Of a stretch of DNA of 64,000 nucleotides, positions 12,254 through 24,889 are shown piece after piece (within the stretch, counting starts at the first letter, position 1; each line of letters opens with the position of its first letter). This DNA comes from Arthrinium phaeospermum. Lineage: Eukaryota > Ascomycota > Sordariomycetes > Amphisphaeriales > Apiosporaceae. Location: the NCBI GenBank assembly GCA_006503535.1, contig QYRS01000006.1, positions 2,046,001-2,110,000 on the forward strand. Reading direction: 5' to 3'. The notes beneath the pieces are model-generated. The model was not told the origin of the DNA. It did not search any database and saw only the letters and a list, made by a program, of their open reading frames with translations. The translations under genes were made by a program, and so were the position numbers.

Positions 12254-13216
12254 CTTCCTGTGTCTCCAAGGGGATATACGTGGTAGGTACGTATGATTCT
12301 GTTGTGTACTTTTGGTCAAAGCGAATGTAAGATGAGTAGCGACTGTTGGGAAAAGGAAAGGGGTATCGATTCTCAAGAGTTCATCTGTCGAGCCTGCGGA
12401 CTACGTATTCGAGACTGATTGTAACGAGTGAAAGTTGTCAGAACGTCAAGAAAGACTTCTTGCCAGGACTTATATAGCAGTAAGATTGTGTTTTTGCCAT
12501 AAACAATAAACACACCTTCGCAGATGGAAACCGGGCACTTCCCACATGGAGAACGGCACACTAGGAGGCTATCACCTTCCATCTTGCCTCAACTTAGGCC
12601 GGACAGCTTTTGACATTGCACTATCTCTGACCAAACTGGTATATCAGCCTGCAGCAGTTTGGCTAAGAGTTTCCGCCGTCCAATTGGAACTTTTTGTTCT
12701 GTTTCATTCCATGTCTGTTGGGATGCTAGAGTACCGCGCCAGGCAAAGAGCTTCAGCAGCCATTGGCCCGATGGTTGTATGATACATATGAATAAAAACA
12801 CCCACCACTCGCGACGATTGCTGTTTACCGACGGCCAACAGGGTTGATCTAGGCCAAAGGTCCTCACTAAACCCGGAGGGCGCCGCCGTACTTGTGGTTC
12901 ACATATACATTCCTCGGCCCGCGTATTGGGCCCTAAGTGAGAGATTTACTCGTCGCGCCGTCTGGACTAGGCATTGCACTTCTTTTTCCTGGCTGCTTGC
13001 CTTTCTATGGTAGGTACCTGGTGTTTGGCGTCATTTGCTGCCTTGGCAGGGTCTTGGCTCCCCGTCTTCCCCTGGCTCCCCATTGCGTAGGTGTGTGGTG
13101 ATATAAAAACCCATGAGACCCATGAGCCCCATGAGACCCATGAGCCGACCAATGCTGTGGTATTTCTCTTCTCCCTCGCGGTCGTTGAGTTGGCACCTTC
13201 TTTCGGATTCACACTC
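12254..13216. other. gene-free stretch with short direct repeat
   Basis: Promoter of the GPI-type gene and 3' flank of ORMDL. At 13108-13147 a short motif containing CCCATGAG is repeated four times. No gene was recognised. Confidence 0.4.
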
Positions 13217-14061
13217 TCAGTGGGCCTCCTCGGGCACACCGGAAAATAGGCCGACCCTCATACGGTGACTCTACAAGGAACGGATCAGTATTCTCCATTA
13301 GTTTCGGGCCGGGGGTTTGATTTGTACGCACAAATGGCAGCTTAGGTATTACCACAGCGAGAGTAGCCAGAAAGTTGATGGTGAAGTACGTGAGGTCGTA
13401 GTTGGTGTAGTGCGTGCTCAGTAGGAAGAGGACGATGGGCACGCTAAGGAGAAACTTCTTGGCCGGTGTGTACTGCGCGCCATCGTCGATTTGTTCCCAC
13501 ATGTTCAAGTTGTCGTAGGCTCCGCTGTTGAACTCAAAAGGCGTACCGCGGACCCAATGGAACATAATATACGAGCCGAACATGTACGAAATATTCGTCA
13601 AGGTCCACGAGGTTTCCTGGGAGACGCCGGGGATAACATCGTAGAAGACCTTAAGGGCGAAAATCAGGACGAAGTGAATCGTCCAAGCACCTATATGGAG
13701 ATATCCAGGTTAGCTCACCTGACCAGAACCAAGTTGAACATTCGAGGAACGAGTCCCTCCCTCTCTCGCTACTGCGGCTCTTGCGATGCTTGTCCTTCGG
13801 GTTGTTTCCATGCCACCCGGGCCAAACCTTGTTTGGTGCTTGCGCCATGCCTTTTGGGAATGCCGGGGGCCAGCCATCCTGCTCACCTCCCTGGCTCGGG
13901 GGCGTAGATATATGTCACGTACCTTTCGCGTTGACCCATTGTGCGTTCAAGTTCGGGAGGGCCGATTGGTCACTCAGTTGCTCTATAGGCTCCTGAGGCT
14001 CTTGGTAGATCTGCAGGATACTACTGGACCTCCGTCTCCTGGTCGTCTTCCCCTCGTCCAT
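13217..14061 (-). CDS. ORM1: ORMDL-family ER protein, serine palmitoyltransferase regulator
   Basis: Three exons (14061-13923, 13690-13332, 13270-13217) encode 183 residues. ORMDL proteins sit in the ER membrane and inhibit serine palmitoyltransferase, the first step of sphingolipid synthesis. The family is recognised by EPIEQLSDQSALPNLNAQWV, NAKGAWTIHFVLI, WTLTNISYMFGSYIMFHWVR, WEQIDDGAQYTPAKKFLLSV and PIVLFLLSTHYTNYDL. The last intron is easy to miss: reading through it gives a foreign tail, whereas splicing GTGCGT..TTGTAG restores the expected PFSHRMRVGLFSG ending. The only in-frame ATG upstream starts MDEGKTTRRRRSSS; the Ser-rich basic N-terminus is where yeast Orm proteins are phosphorylated. 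The orthology is firm; the symbol is borrowed from yeast. Confidence 0.93.
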
Positions 14062-16501
14062 GTTCAGATATGTATTTCCCGCTCGCGGAGGGGGGTTCGT
14101 GCCGACGCCGTAGGACACGGTGCGGGGAAGTACTATCGGAGAAGCCAGCTTGGCGGTATTGGAAGAATCCTCGTGAAGCTTTGTGTTGGCCACCGTGGGC
14201 AATTTGTTCGTCAAAGTCTCGCAACGGGGCGGGACTTTGCTAAGGCCGGGAAGAGGTAGGATGCGGGAGTCGTGGGACTTTTCGTTTCGCTTAGCGACGA
14301 AGACGGTCAGGGAGCGGCGATGGGCGTGGGCGTGGGAGACAGTTGTAGTGCTTTTCGTAGTGTCTTGTGATGTCACAGAAAAACAAGGTGCAGGCGGCCA
14401 ATGGGGTGTGTCGGGAGGGCTAGCAAAAGGAAACCCGGAGGCGAAAATACCAGGCGTAGTAGTAGTAGTAAAAGTAGTAAGTCGTAGTAGTAGCTCTAAG
14501 GGAGCATATGCACAAGCCGCGACACGTGAGCCAGAACGATATGGGTGCTGCTACTTTGTAGAGATGCCAATCAATGGTGGAGAAAAAGGAGAAGTGGCCT
14601 GCAGGACCAATGGAGAGCGCGAATCGAAATAGGCAGCGAGCGTTTTCCGTTTTCTCGTAACTCTTTTTGCGGGGATTCCGGATGGGAAGTGGAAGTCTGA
14701 GGTCAGATCAGGTCGGATCGTGTGGTATCGTATCGGGTGTGCAGATGCGCGTACACACAAACGTTTGCTTGTTTGGCGATGCGATGAGGATGACTTTTTT
14801 CTCGGTCAATTGAGGTCAGATGTAGGTACTGGGATGGTATTGAGGTCTGTATGTATGTAGGTACATGCAGCTCAAAAAGGGTCACGGGTAGGTAGGGGGG
14901 GGGTGAAAGAGGGTTGTAGGTCACTTGTCCAGCTGGAATTGGAGGAAGTCGACGCACTCTTTAGGCAGGTGGTGGGAAGAAGTCGGTACCTCCAAGCCGC
15001 ATTTGTAGGAGGCTCGAAGCTTTCTGTGTTGCAGCGCAGCTCTCTCTCCTGTTCCTGTCTTGCTGGCTGGGTTCCTGTCTGGGGGGCCAAGCCGGATGGT
15101 GGATCAGGTTACGTGGATGGTTGACTTACACCCAGCCTATCAGACAGCAGGGCCGCAACTCGCGGACACCGGCAGTTCAGCAACAGTCTTGGACTGCTTC
15201 TCGCGCATCGCATGAGGTTCTCTCCAATCGCTTCATTCCGCCTCAGAAACATCCCAATTCATTACCAGGTTGCATCGGGGACCGTTACTGCGCCAGGGGC
15301 ATCTTCTGGGCCGTCTAGAATTGGCATTCGGTGCGGAGATGGAACCCGATTCCGGGATGGTCCCCTAGCCTTCCCCTTGCCATTGGTGCCATTACTCTCG
15401 CTTGTGTCCCATCTCGTCGGTGCGCCAGGAGCTATTGCAATAAGCGCAGGCACAGATTTCTTTCTGCTAGGATGCGACGGTAGTCAATGCGAATAGGAGC
15501 AAGCAACAAGTACAAGCAAGCTTCGCCGCCCATGTGCAAGCAGGAGGCAATTCAAGGGAAGCTGAGCTTACTACTGCTGCCAGCCGCAGCCGTCCCAGGT
15601 CTTCCAGGGTCTCACTTATCAGTGATCAGACATCTAAGGTTCCACTGATAAATATCTGGCCCCGCCACCGTGTCTGCTCCCCCTTGGTTCTCGAAGCGAA
15701 AAACGAATCATCCTTGTCATTGGGGATGCAACACGAGAAAGGCTGTGGTGCTGTGATCCCTTGGAGAATCGAAGACTGCTCCGTAATAATTAGATAAATA
15801 CGTAAGTAAGCAGACAGTATAGTATTCGAGATCTCATATAAAGTGCATTCATTCAAGGAGAACCCCCTTTTGGATGAATTTTCGACTTCCGCAAGCTGCT
15901 GAGTACTACTAGGTAGCTTGCTTTCGGAATCCACCCGGAACCAACTGTCCGGTAGAGGAACGAGCACATGCGATGGCAGCTGCATCAATTTCCATAACAC
16001 ACTTACCTCATAGATGTGCTTGGTGGTTCGACAACAAAATTGACAAATGGTAATTACCTAGTGTGATCGAAGTGCAGAAGGGAATTTCCCGCCTTTGCAC
16101 AGAAAGTTGCGCACACCTGATGCGTAGGTAATTTCTATGCGAAGCGCTCTTCTCGCAATAGGTAAGTAGTGGTTGGCTTCAGTGGGAAAAACAGAGATCA
16201 ATATCAATTGAATCTGGGTCAGCAGCAGGCCTGTCCGTCAACCTATCCCATTCCAGTTGGTTGATGACCCCCCTTGTACCCACTAACGCATTGCTGAAAG
16301 GGCGACTGCAGGACCCGCCTTTCCACCCGCGTCGCAAAACTCTAAACTAAAGTTGCGATTATTGATACAGCCGCCTCAAAATCCGCATATCTGCTGAGAG
16401 AAAACAACATTGCCTTACCCCACCAACGCTGCCTCGCTTGCGCAATTGATCGTGAGCAGCCATAACATCTTCAATTGAACTTGCGTTACAAGCAGCTGCG
16501 A
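14062..16501. other. 2.4 kb divergent intergenic region
   Basis: Shared upstream region of ORMDL (left, minus) and the zinc-knuckle gene (right, plus). It contains an imperfect AGT/TAG triplet run near 14458-14495 and a short G tract near 14896. Open frames on both strands have no motif. Long leaders, possibly with a 5' intron for ORMDL, are likely. Confidence 0.4.
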
Positions 16502-18685
16502 ATGGCAGGTGAGTCGGACACTTCACCGGGTGGCCAGAAACGGCCACGCGATTATGGTGAAGAGCTGAAGGGCTTGACACCTGAGCGCCACAGCGATCGA
16601 GAAGGCTCTTCTACACCAACGAGAAAGAAGCAGCGAACAGCTCACAGCCCGGGAACTGATGTCCCAATTCCGTCGGGTGATGGAGAGGTGAATGAACTGG
16701 CCGCGCATCATGACACTCCCCCTTCAGGGATCGCGGCTGCGCCAGAGAGCGCACCAGCACCCTCGGCTGTGCCAGATCCTGTGCGTGGTGATGAACCTGC
16801 TCGAGAAGAAGATCCGGAGATATCATCCTCTCAAGGTCCGGTGGGCATCAATCGTGGGGTCCGTCTTCTTGGGGTGAGGACATCGTTCGGCAAGCCTAAG
16901 GGAGCTTCGGCCACACGTCCTACCCAAACCCCCACCATCAACCCAACTGCACCTTCTGAACCGCCCACTGAGGACCGTCCAAAGAGTGATCCAGCTGATA
17001 TTGGCCTAAAGAATGGTCCGGCTGATGGCCACCCAAAGAGTGGTTCGGCTGATGAGTACTCAGAAGGTGAAGTTGGAGAAGATGACGAGAGTGGTGACGA
17101 CGAAGATGGCGAGGATGACGAGGAAGGCGAGAATATGCCACCTACCACACCCGGCGCTTCATCTGACGGCCAGACTACAAACTCGAACAATAATGGTTAC
17201 GCTACTTTTCGAGTGTCTAAGAAGGACTGGAAACTGCCCAAGAGCGAGATTCGAACAATCAAGTGGAGTAGCGGCGCCCAGACGAAATCCTCCTGGTGGG
17301 TTGGTTGGGCCGAGAAGGAACTTGATCTTCTCATTGCCCTGCTTATGCGATCCAACCCTGATAAAAAGGGAGTCGGCAGAAAGGTTGTCAGTGGTGCTCT
17401 GGGTTACATCCTCCATCATCGAAACGGATACTTCGTTGGTCCCAGTAGAACGAAGAACAAGGCGTCCAAGGCCGAAGCAATGAGGGTGATACTTGCCTTG
17501 GACGACTCACTTTGGGATGAAGTAACAGCCAAAGCCCAGAAGCGTATTAACAACGACGATTTCTCAGCGCCGGGAGACTCCCCGATTCGTATTCCTAGCG
17601 CCACGCCGGCAGATGTGTCCATTCAGGGCAACGGCAAGGGCGCTGAAGCTGCTGCCGCCATGTCCGAGGACGAGGAAGTCCGCCAGCTAGAACTGTACTT
17701 CCCACGGGTTGGCGACGTCCAAGTCGTGTGTTTACATTGTGTCAGTACACAACATCGGTCTGAAAGCTGCCCGTCTTTGAAATGCGGGTTCTGCGAGAGT
17801 GACGATCACATGTCATACGCTTGCCCCACAAAGAAACGATGCACTAGATGCTACCAGCTTGGTCACAGTTCATCCTCTTGTCAGGAGAAGCTTGCATTGG
17901 CCAAGGAAGAGCGTCCTGGTTGTGCTTATTGCTCGGCTCGCGGCCACATGGAAGATCGCTGCCCTACAGTTTGGAGGAGCTATCAGCCAGGCTTGACAGA
18001 GCTCAAGAAAGTCAAGGACATCCCCTGCTATTGCTACATGTGTGGCACGGCTGGCCATTACGGACCAGAATGTGGCCTGGTTAGCAAGAAGCAGAAGGCA
18101 GAGGCTCAGGGTTTGTGGACGACATGGTCCAAGTCAAACCGTGACTCTTATGTCGACCCAGAGAGTACCAACATTGCCATCGCGCAGGTAGGTGTTGACC
18201 ACCCCAACGCCAATGAGGTGCCCGAGTTCCATATCAAAGGCAAGGCAACGAAGAAGACTCATATCCATTTCATCTCGAGCGATGACTCCGAGGGCGAGTT
18301 CATCCAACCACCCGTCAGTAGAGGCGGTCCAGGCAAGGGAGGTATCAGCATTTCTACCAATATCGTCAATCCGACGCAGCAGCAGTCCAGTCGGCCACCA
18401 AGACGGGCTCGCAACACCGGTCACCCGCCTCCTCCCGGGGCTGCGGATATGCCGCCGCTTCCGCCCGGACCTCCCCCGCCTATGGTCTTCAGTGGAAACT
18501 CCAATGGCAATGGCATTAGCAATGGCTCGCAGAGGTCTTTCCACCCCCTGCCACCGCGTCCCGGTGGCATGAACTCTAGCGGCGGTGGAGGTGGAGGTGG
18601 AGGTGGACGGGGTGGTGGCAACAGAGGCCGAGGACGCGGAAGAGGGCGCACAGGAAACAGAGGCGGCGGCGGCGGCGGACGCTAG
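16502..18685 (+). CDS. CCHC zinc-knuckle protein, Air1/Air2-like (TRAMP complex)
   Basis: A single exon of 727 residues, counted from the first ATG (MAGESDTSP); the open frame extends a little upstream but without ATG. Domains in order: a disordered, acidic N-terminal half with a DEEG-type acidic run near residues 190-210; a basic globular segment (KKDWKLPKSEIRTIKWSSG); and a string of about five C-x2-C-x4-H-x4-C knuckles between about residues 410 and 535 (for example CGFCESDDHMSYAC, CTRCYQLGHSSSSC, CYMCGTAGHYGPEC). A C-terminal RGG/Gly-rich tail follows. This layout matches Air1/Air2, the RNA-binding subunits of the nuclear TRAMP poly(A) polymerase complex. It is longer than the yeast proteins, as is usual in filamentous fungi. 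A role in nuclear RNA surveillance is inferred. Confidence 0.85.
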   Translation: MAGESDTSPGGQKRPRDYGEELKGLTPERHSDREGSSTPTRKKQRTAHSPGTDVPIPSGDGEVNELAAHHDTPPSGIAAAPESAPAPSAVPDPVRGDEPAREEDPEISSSQGPVGINRGVRLLGVRTSFGKPKGASATRPTQTPTINPTAPSEPPTEDRPKSDPADIGLKNGPADGHPKSGSADEYSEGEVGEDDESGDDEDGEDDEEGENMPPTTPGASSDGQTTNSNNNGYATFRVSKKDWKLPKSEIRTIKWSSGAQTKSSWWVGWAEKELDLLIALLMRSNPDKKGVGRKVVSGALGYILHHRNGYFVGPSRTKNKASKAEAMRVILALDDSLWDEVTAKAQKRINNDDFSAPGDSPIRIPSATPADVSIQGNGKGAEAAAAMSEDEEVRQLELYFPRVGDVQVVCLHCVSTQHRSESCPSLKCGFCESDDHMSYACPTKKRCTRCYQLGHSSSSCQEKLALAKEERPGCAYCSARGHMEDRCPTVWRSYQPGLTELKKVKDIPCYCYMCGTAGHYGPECGLVSKKQKAEAQGLWTTWSKSNRDSYVDPESTNIAIAQVGVDHPNANEVPEFHIKGKATKKTHIHFISSDDSEGEFIQPPVSRGGPGKGGISISTNIVNPTQQQSSRPPRRARNTGHPPPPGAADMPPLPPGPPPPMVFSGNSNGNGISNGSQRSFHPLPPRPGGMNSSGGGGGGGGGRGGGNRGRGRGRGRTGNRGGGGGGR

Positions 18686-21600
18686 ACGCCGTGCTACTTA
18701 CCGGCATGATATCTGTTAATGCAGGAAAGTCTGTTTGCAGTTGACTCTGGCTCGTAAGAACAGATTATGCTGCAGACGAAAGCGAGGACGGTCGATCAGC
18801 ATATAGCCTGCAGAGTTGCGCAATGAATGAAGATGAGCGTAATACACATACATATTGAGAGCATCACCAAATGGTTGCAACTCGGTGAATTCCTAGAGGC
18901 AGGCGACACAAGCCTTGTATAGTAGCGCAACCGTGAAGGTAGGACGCTCGATGTTCAATCAGTGTGCATGTATTATCGAGTGTCACTCGTTTGGTATTTG
19001 ATTGGAGCCAGCCCACGGCATCCTCGACCATTGCAGAAGCACATGATCTGCTATGTTGGATGGATGCACTTGCTGCATCAAGATGTTTCACGTTGCTCCT
19101 CGTCAACATCGGTATAGGAACTTTTCAGGTACAAGGGTTCACAGGTTATACATTGAGGTAGAAGTCGACGCCGACAATTTACTCAATCATCTCAACATTC
19201 ACGCCGGTATATCAGTTGCCTATCCCAGCCAGATTTATCCCGTTAACAGCCAGCTGCCAGCTATCACATTCTCCTCCAACACAACACCGGAATAATATCA
19301 CGTGAATAGACATGCAGTAGCACTATAGATGCGACGCCCCGGCGGTGACGTTGCTTTGGCATGCAAGCGTCGGCCCGCTGCAGGATAGCTGTACGAGTCT
19401 GAGCTTCTTACAGTTTCTTTGCTTTTGCTTGAACTGTGACAGTTGGGTAGCGTCTGGATGTACTCCGTAGGTAGGGTGATTGTTGACCTCACTCGACATC
19501 AGTCACATCTTCTTCGGATCCCAGCTGATATCATCCGAGACCAACGCCAATTCCTAGCCAAGTCATAGCGGCGACTTGAGGTTGAGATACATGAAGCAAG
19601 CATCGAAACGGCTGCTACCTGCCGACATGCGTACATATGTGTCTAGTTGGCTGACGGCATACGTTAGGTAGCCAGCTATCCCGTCTCAGCCTTGTGGCAC
19701 CTCGCCCGCATCTGTCAATTGCCTTTGAATATCGTTGGGGCGTCTGCCTTTCGATACAATTCGGGGCGCCAGTTGCCGTCCGTTAACATGGGATAAAGTT
19801 TGCTTGGCCCCCCAGCCCTGAACGGGCGTTCGCGACTTCTGGGGCGTTCGATAGCGAGAGAGGTTGGGCACAGAGCAAAAAGAAGCAAGTAGACCGACGA
19901 TCTCTTACGATCTGGTGCTGTCACGACGTCAAGGCGTGGGCTGTTGCTATTACATATGTACATACATTGTCTCTTGCGGGCGAGATTAAAGAAATCCTGG
20001 GAAAATGACGAGTCGCCCACAGATGCAAACAATATAACGCTCCGAGTCTATCTACGTCTATTCATACATACCACCATCTCGCTGATACTCGCTTTCCGTA
20101 CACTATACCTCAAACGTTTGCCCCTGCGGCGGCGATTGGGGTTCACGGTACATGCATCTGCAATGGTGTGTGTGTGTGATGGGAGGGGTTGGGCCGACAG
20201 ACGCAAAGGTAAGGTAAATGAAGTTATCATACCCGTCCACGAATCATGGGCCTCGAAGCCGAGAGCCATGGACCAATAGACCCGGGTGCCGACGCAAAAT
20301 CAAATTTCTTCTTGCGAGACACAAATCTTCACGGCCTGTCCAGCAAGCCAGATCCTCGATGGCGTCTCGGGCTGGCGTTTGCCTGGAAAGGCAGGGAGGG
20401 GGGCGCCACGAGGGAAAAAGCAAAAGGGGAGAAAGAAAAAAGGCCCCTCCGTCGAAAGGAGGCAAGCGCGCAAAATGCACGTAATTGCTTGCAGCACACT
20501 ATTTGGCGAAATGTGCCGGCTTTCAATAGATCCCAGCCGGCGTCCCTTCAACCTGCCCCTACAGCCAACCACAGCAGTGCAGCTGGGAGATCCAAGCTCC
20601 GGTAAAGAGGCGGCTGGTTAGTTCCCCTGAATGATAGCGACGTCTCGATCTGCATCTTGGAATATTGGATTAGACTTCTCATGGCTAATGGCAGATGCGA
20701 CGTCAATGTTGCAATGCTGTTGGATACACCAACCCTGGCTATAGTACGACGTCAAGCGGCCCAAGTAAACAGCAGCAGCGGAGTCATGCCATCCTATCTA
20801 TTGCAGAGCGAGCTGAAAAATGCGCGAGGCATGAATGCTTCTAGTGAAGCCAGAAGGGATGATATTCAGATGGCCAGCTGGGACGACAGCTGCACAGCCT
20901 CCCCTGCCCAGGCCTGCTCGGCTTCTCATGATGATTGTATTGCATCCGAAGAGACCAGGCTAGCAAGGAACTTGTCGATGATAGTACTGAACTCACGATG
21001 ATCTAACCGCGAAAATCAATCCACCCGTCTGACTTAAGCAACGAGGCTGGTCCTGACTAGTATAGCAACGGCGCCGCGCATTGTCACCGCGCCAGTGCGT
21101 GCGATGGTCAGCTACTAGAAGGACCCCGGATGCGTTTTTGTTTTATTTTGTCCTTTTATCAAAACTGCGCCCGCTGGAAAATAGCAAACCCACAGCCTCG
21201 TAGCAGAGGATGCAGCATCTGTACCCGCCGCCGCCGCCATATTCTTTCACGGAGTGGGATTCCTCCGGTCTCAACTGAAGTCAGCGGGCTAATGGAATGA
21301 ATGTTCCGCCGGGAGGACCGACGTATATGCCATTCTCAGGCAAACAGCCGCAGGCAACTTGACTATGCAGGCTTCCTCACCGCTGTTGTGTGGTAGGAGG
21401 TAGGCTGTCGGATCGGTCGTGACGTCCAATTATGTAGATGGGTGATGAGTGATATTCATTTTTAGACCCCAAGAATCACTCTGGCTGGCGGGGATGTCAC
21501 AGGACGATCGGTACTACTAGAAAGGTAAACCATTGCCGAAGGTGCTTACGGCTACGTAATGTTGCGTGGGAGCAGTCAGTGAATGGGATGGAACGGTGGG

Positions 21601-22818
21601 TTGGCAACATTTGTTCTTTCTGATAGATAATTTCGACTACCGGTTGAAGTTGCTGCCGTTGGACACACGTATCAATATATTCCCTCTGGTTCGCAATGGC
21701 AATGCTTTTGCCGGAGTGATAGGGGTGCATGCCTATTCATTTTGGGACAGGCTGCTTGGTCCGAATCGAGGCAAGTACGCGGTAGGTAGCCTCCCTTGAA
21801 AACCCCCGAACACGTGTGCACTAACATCTCGAAGATCAACAGGCCTACAGCATCTAATCTTACGGCGTCGGTGCGGAGTGAGCGCATGTGTACGCATGTA
21901 TCCATCCATAGCAACCTTTATTTTAGCAGCGGTCGTCCCAGAGGACACCAATGCGACCTTGACGTCTTTGGATCTTGCTTGCGCGAATCAGTCACAGCTA
22001 ATGGATGATGCTCACACTCCCGATTATTGCAGACGCTAACAGCCTCGAAGAAGTCTCCTAGTTACAATGTATGTATTCCCCACGTTGCTTGATTCTTTGA
22101 TGATTAAACCCTGGTTCGATTCTCGCGTGCCTTTCACCACACTAGACTGCTCAAACGGTAAAGGACCGCGGTGGGTACGCCGTGTAGCCTCAAAGGCTCA
22201 CGAGGGACAGACAAGGGGGCCATGAGCTTTTCCCACCGCGCAAAGCCCCACCCAGCCCACCATCGGCGGCCCACCCAGTGTCCATGGTCTGTGGGAATAC
22301 CCACCAGCCTCCAGGGGTTCGCCGTCCCATCGTGCAACCTTTTGAGATCTGGAAAGTCCGTTTGCAACGAGACAGGGAGCCGGAGCGGCCTTGTATTGTG
22401 TGCATGCAAACAAATGGGATTTGCGCCGCCCGCGCCCGGGGAGTCTGCTTTTTGGTTCGTAACGATTGCTGCGACGTAGCTGATAGAGTGAAAATAGAGG
22501 AGACCGGCCGCGATGCATTCGAACTGAAATCTCGCAGAGACCCTCATCAATCACGTTTGTGCAAGGTGCGTGCTCCCCGCAATCTTTCCTCTCGGGACGA
22601 AGGGGAAGAAGAACATTGAAGACGTTTCGTCAGTGGCAGTAAAGGAGGACATCGGTCCCGCACCACCACGCATGTCAGCGTTGCTAGCAAGCAAAGATGT
22701 CTCCCGATTGGCAATGAGCAAGTCAAACGAAGTTCCAACGTCAGCGAGAGCAATCGACTTCCAAGGATCTACGTTGTACGTGGTAGTAAGCAGTGCAGCG
22801 TGTCATACGCAACCGAAG

Positions 22819-22875
<57 letters not shown>

Positions 22876-24889
22876 CGAAGCCGATGCCCGGGTTCGATTG
22901 GCGCTGGTTGAGGACAGGGCGCCATATATGCTTTGGTCTGGTGTGGAAGTGTTCTAGATACAGCACACAGCTCTGTTCATCCCTACCTTGACGTAGCCCG
23001 TGGTCTCAGCCGGGGCACCCATCCACACTGCTTCCGGTACAACACCCGAGTTCGGTATATTCTGCGTGGTCGGTCATACGAAACAAAGAAGAAGAAATTC
23101 CTTTTCGAATTCAAACTGGCTGCCTTCTAACTGCCGCTGTCAGAGCCAGTCGGCGAAGAAATGAGGATCGTGAGCGAACTGTAATGAGAACATTGCTGAG
23201 AAGCTATGGCCCTGCAATGTTACCCTGGCATCATTAACACCCCTTGTCCAGGGGGGGTTTCCCCCAATTGCCCCAGCAGCCAAACCATGTCGTTCCCGCT
23301 AGGCAATTAAAAGTAATCTTCGCTATCCATATTGCAGCCCCTACTGGAACACGTACAGTAGCTGCCGGTCGAGCAGCAACCACCCACACTCGAATTAAGC
23401 TAAGGTTAGCCTGTGTGTGAGTGTGTGTGTGCTGTGCCTCGAACTCCAGTCATCATTGCAACCTTCCAGCAGGCCTAGCCCGTGAGCCCGTCCAGTTTGT
23501 TGCCGAATGTCTCTATGGTTGGTCTCTGATGAACCACCTTCTATTGCCTACTGCATACCTACCTACTTGGATCTTCCTTCCTTCCTCAAACCTCCTTGCT
23601 TCGTTTGCTCGGTCCGGTTTGGTTCGACGACTCGGTGTGTTTCCCTTCCTTCCTTCTTTTTCTCTTTCCACGCAAACAGAACACCGGCCGGGCGAAACCA
23701 GGACGAAACGATATTGGCAATCCCGAGCTTTGCCCACCCACTTGCTTGCTCCCACCCAGACCACCAGACACCAGACCACCCAATAATTACACACGCACAC
23801 ACACCTGACTCCCAGTCGCTCTACCTACACGACGAGAGCGGCCGCCTCGCCCAACCCAGCGCACACGAGGGTACGTACGTCCGGTTCCGTTTCTTCTGAT
23901 TTGTTTCCTTGCGCAAAGGCGAGAGAAAGAGAGAGGGGGAGGAGCGTTTTCGGGTACTTGACTTGTAAATCCCGGAGTACGGCCCCCTTTGCTGCATTCC
24001 TGAGGCGAACTCTCAGCCGGTCTCCACAGGCTCGCCATGCTGGTCATGCCGTAAAGCCCACATCGCACACGCCGTTGATGGGTGAATATGTCGAAGTCGG
24101 ACAGCACCGGTCAATTGAAACAAAGCACGAGAGAAGAGGTGGGAGAGAAAGATGCGTGCATTTGCCCCTCCATGATCCTCCGGCCAAAACCACCCACAAT
24201 GCCACTCTTTTTTTTCCTGCGTCTTTGCAGGGCCCGCGCATCTTCATTTCTCACAGTGATCACGGATCAGAAGGAAACATCTGACAAGTGGATCGGATTT
24301 CGCAACAGGGGACCAAGTGGATAACTACAAGATTGTATGCGCGCCGTCGTCTAACTACTTTTATACTACGTATGATGTGTACCCTGTCGTCTTCCAGGAG
24401 CTGAAGAAGGAAAACAAGCCAGGCCCGGGAGAAGGAGAAGAGAAAGCTCTCGATCAACTCCTATCTATTTCGAGTATTAATCATTGCATGACTCGAATGA
24501 AAGCTTCGCGGCTGCTAAAACAACCTCCGTCCTGCATCTACCCTTCTTGCATAGTTGCACTCTTCCCTTCTTTGCCAGGCATTCCCGGTTTCTTCGTGTC
24601 GACCGTGTTTCAGCCCAGATCAATCATTCGCCGAGTCGCTAATAGCTATTTTTTCTTATTCTTTGCAGCCCTGTCCGCTTTCGCGGCTTGCCAGTCTTCC
24701 AGCCTTTGGGGACTTTTTTACAGAATCAAGTATTGCGAAAGCTAATAGGACGGAACCAGCCACACGGAAGATTTGGTACATTACATACCCTCCTTCACGA
24801 ACTGCCCTCGAGCAAGCAAACCTCCGCTTGCCAAGCTGCAGTGGCGGACTGCTGGTCAGGGGCGCCTGTTTTTTGGTTATCTATCAACC
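18686..24889. other. 6.2 kb gene-free region
   Basis: No protein gene could be supported. Open frames of 60-140 codons overlap on several frames and both strands without motifs or splice-linked continuity. The region holds the 3' end of the zinc-knuckle gene, a CA microsatellite at 22820-22872, CT-rich promoter-like sequence at about 23560-23680, and probably a long 5' leader of the gene at 24890. A GTACGTACGT at 23871 could be the donor of a leader intron. Long non-coding RNAs or small secreted proteins cannot be excluded. Confidence 0.5.
22820..22872. repeat. (CA)n microsatellite
   Basis: An uninterrupted run of about 26 CA dinucleotides. It is a simple repeat, likely polymorphic in length, with no gene overlapping it. 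Confidence 0.95.

Noticed and set aside
13108..13147. Possible CRISPR-like or regulatory array of CCCATGAG units
   Set aside because: Only four short contiguous copies without spacers; a simple direct repeat in a fungal intergenic region.
14062..14376. N-terminal extension of ORMDL by about 100 residues
   Set aside because: The open frame has no upstream ATG and its sequence does not resemble ORMDL N-termini; the ATG at 14061 fits the family length.
22171..22911. Overlapping plus- and minus-strand frames of 100-140 codons around the CA microsatellite
   Set aside because: Low complexity (His/Thr or Val/Cys runs from the repeat) and no family signature.
24773..24889. Longer N-terminus of the large histone-fold-like protein
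   Set aside because: The extension begins without ATG; the first ATG at 24890 is in a good context.
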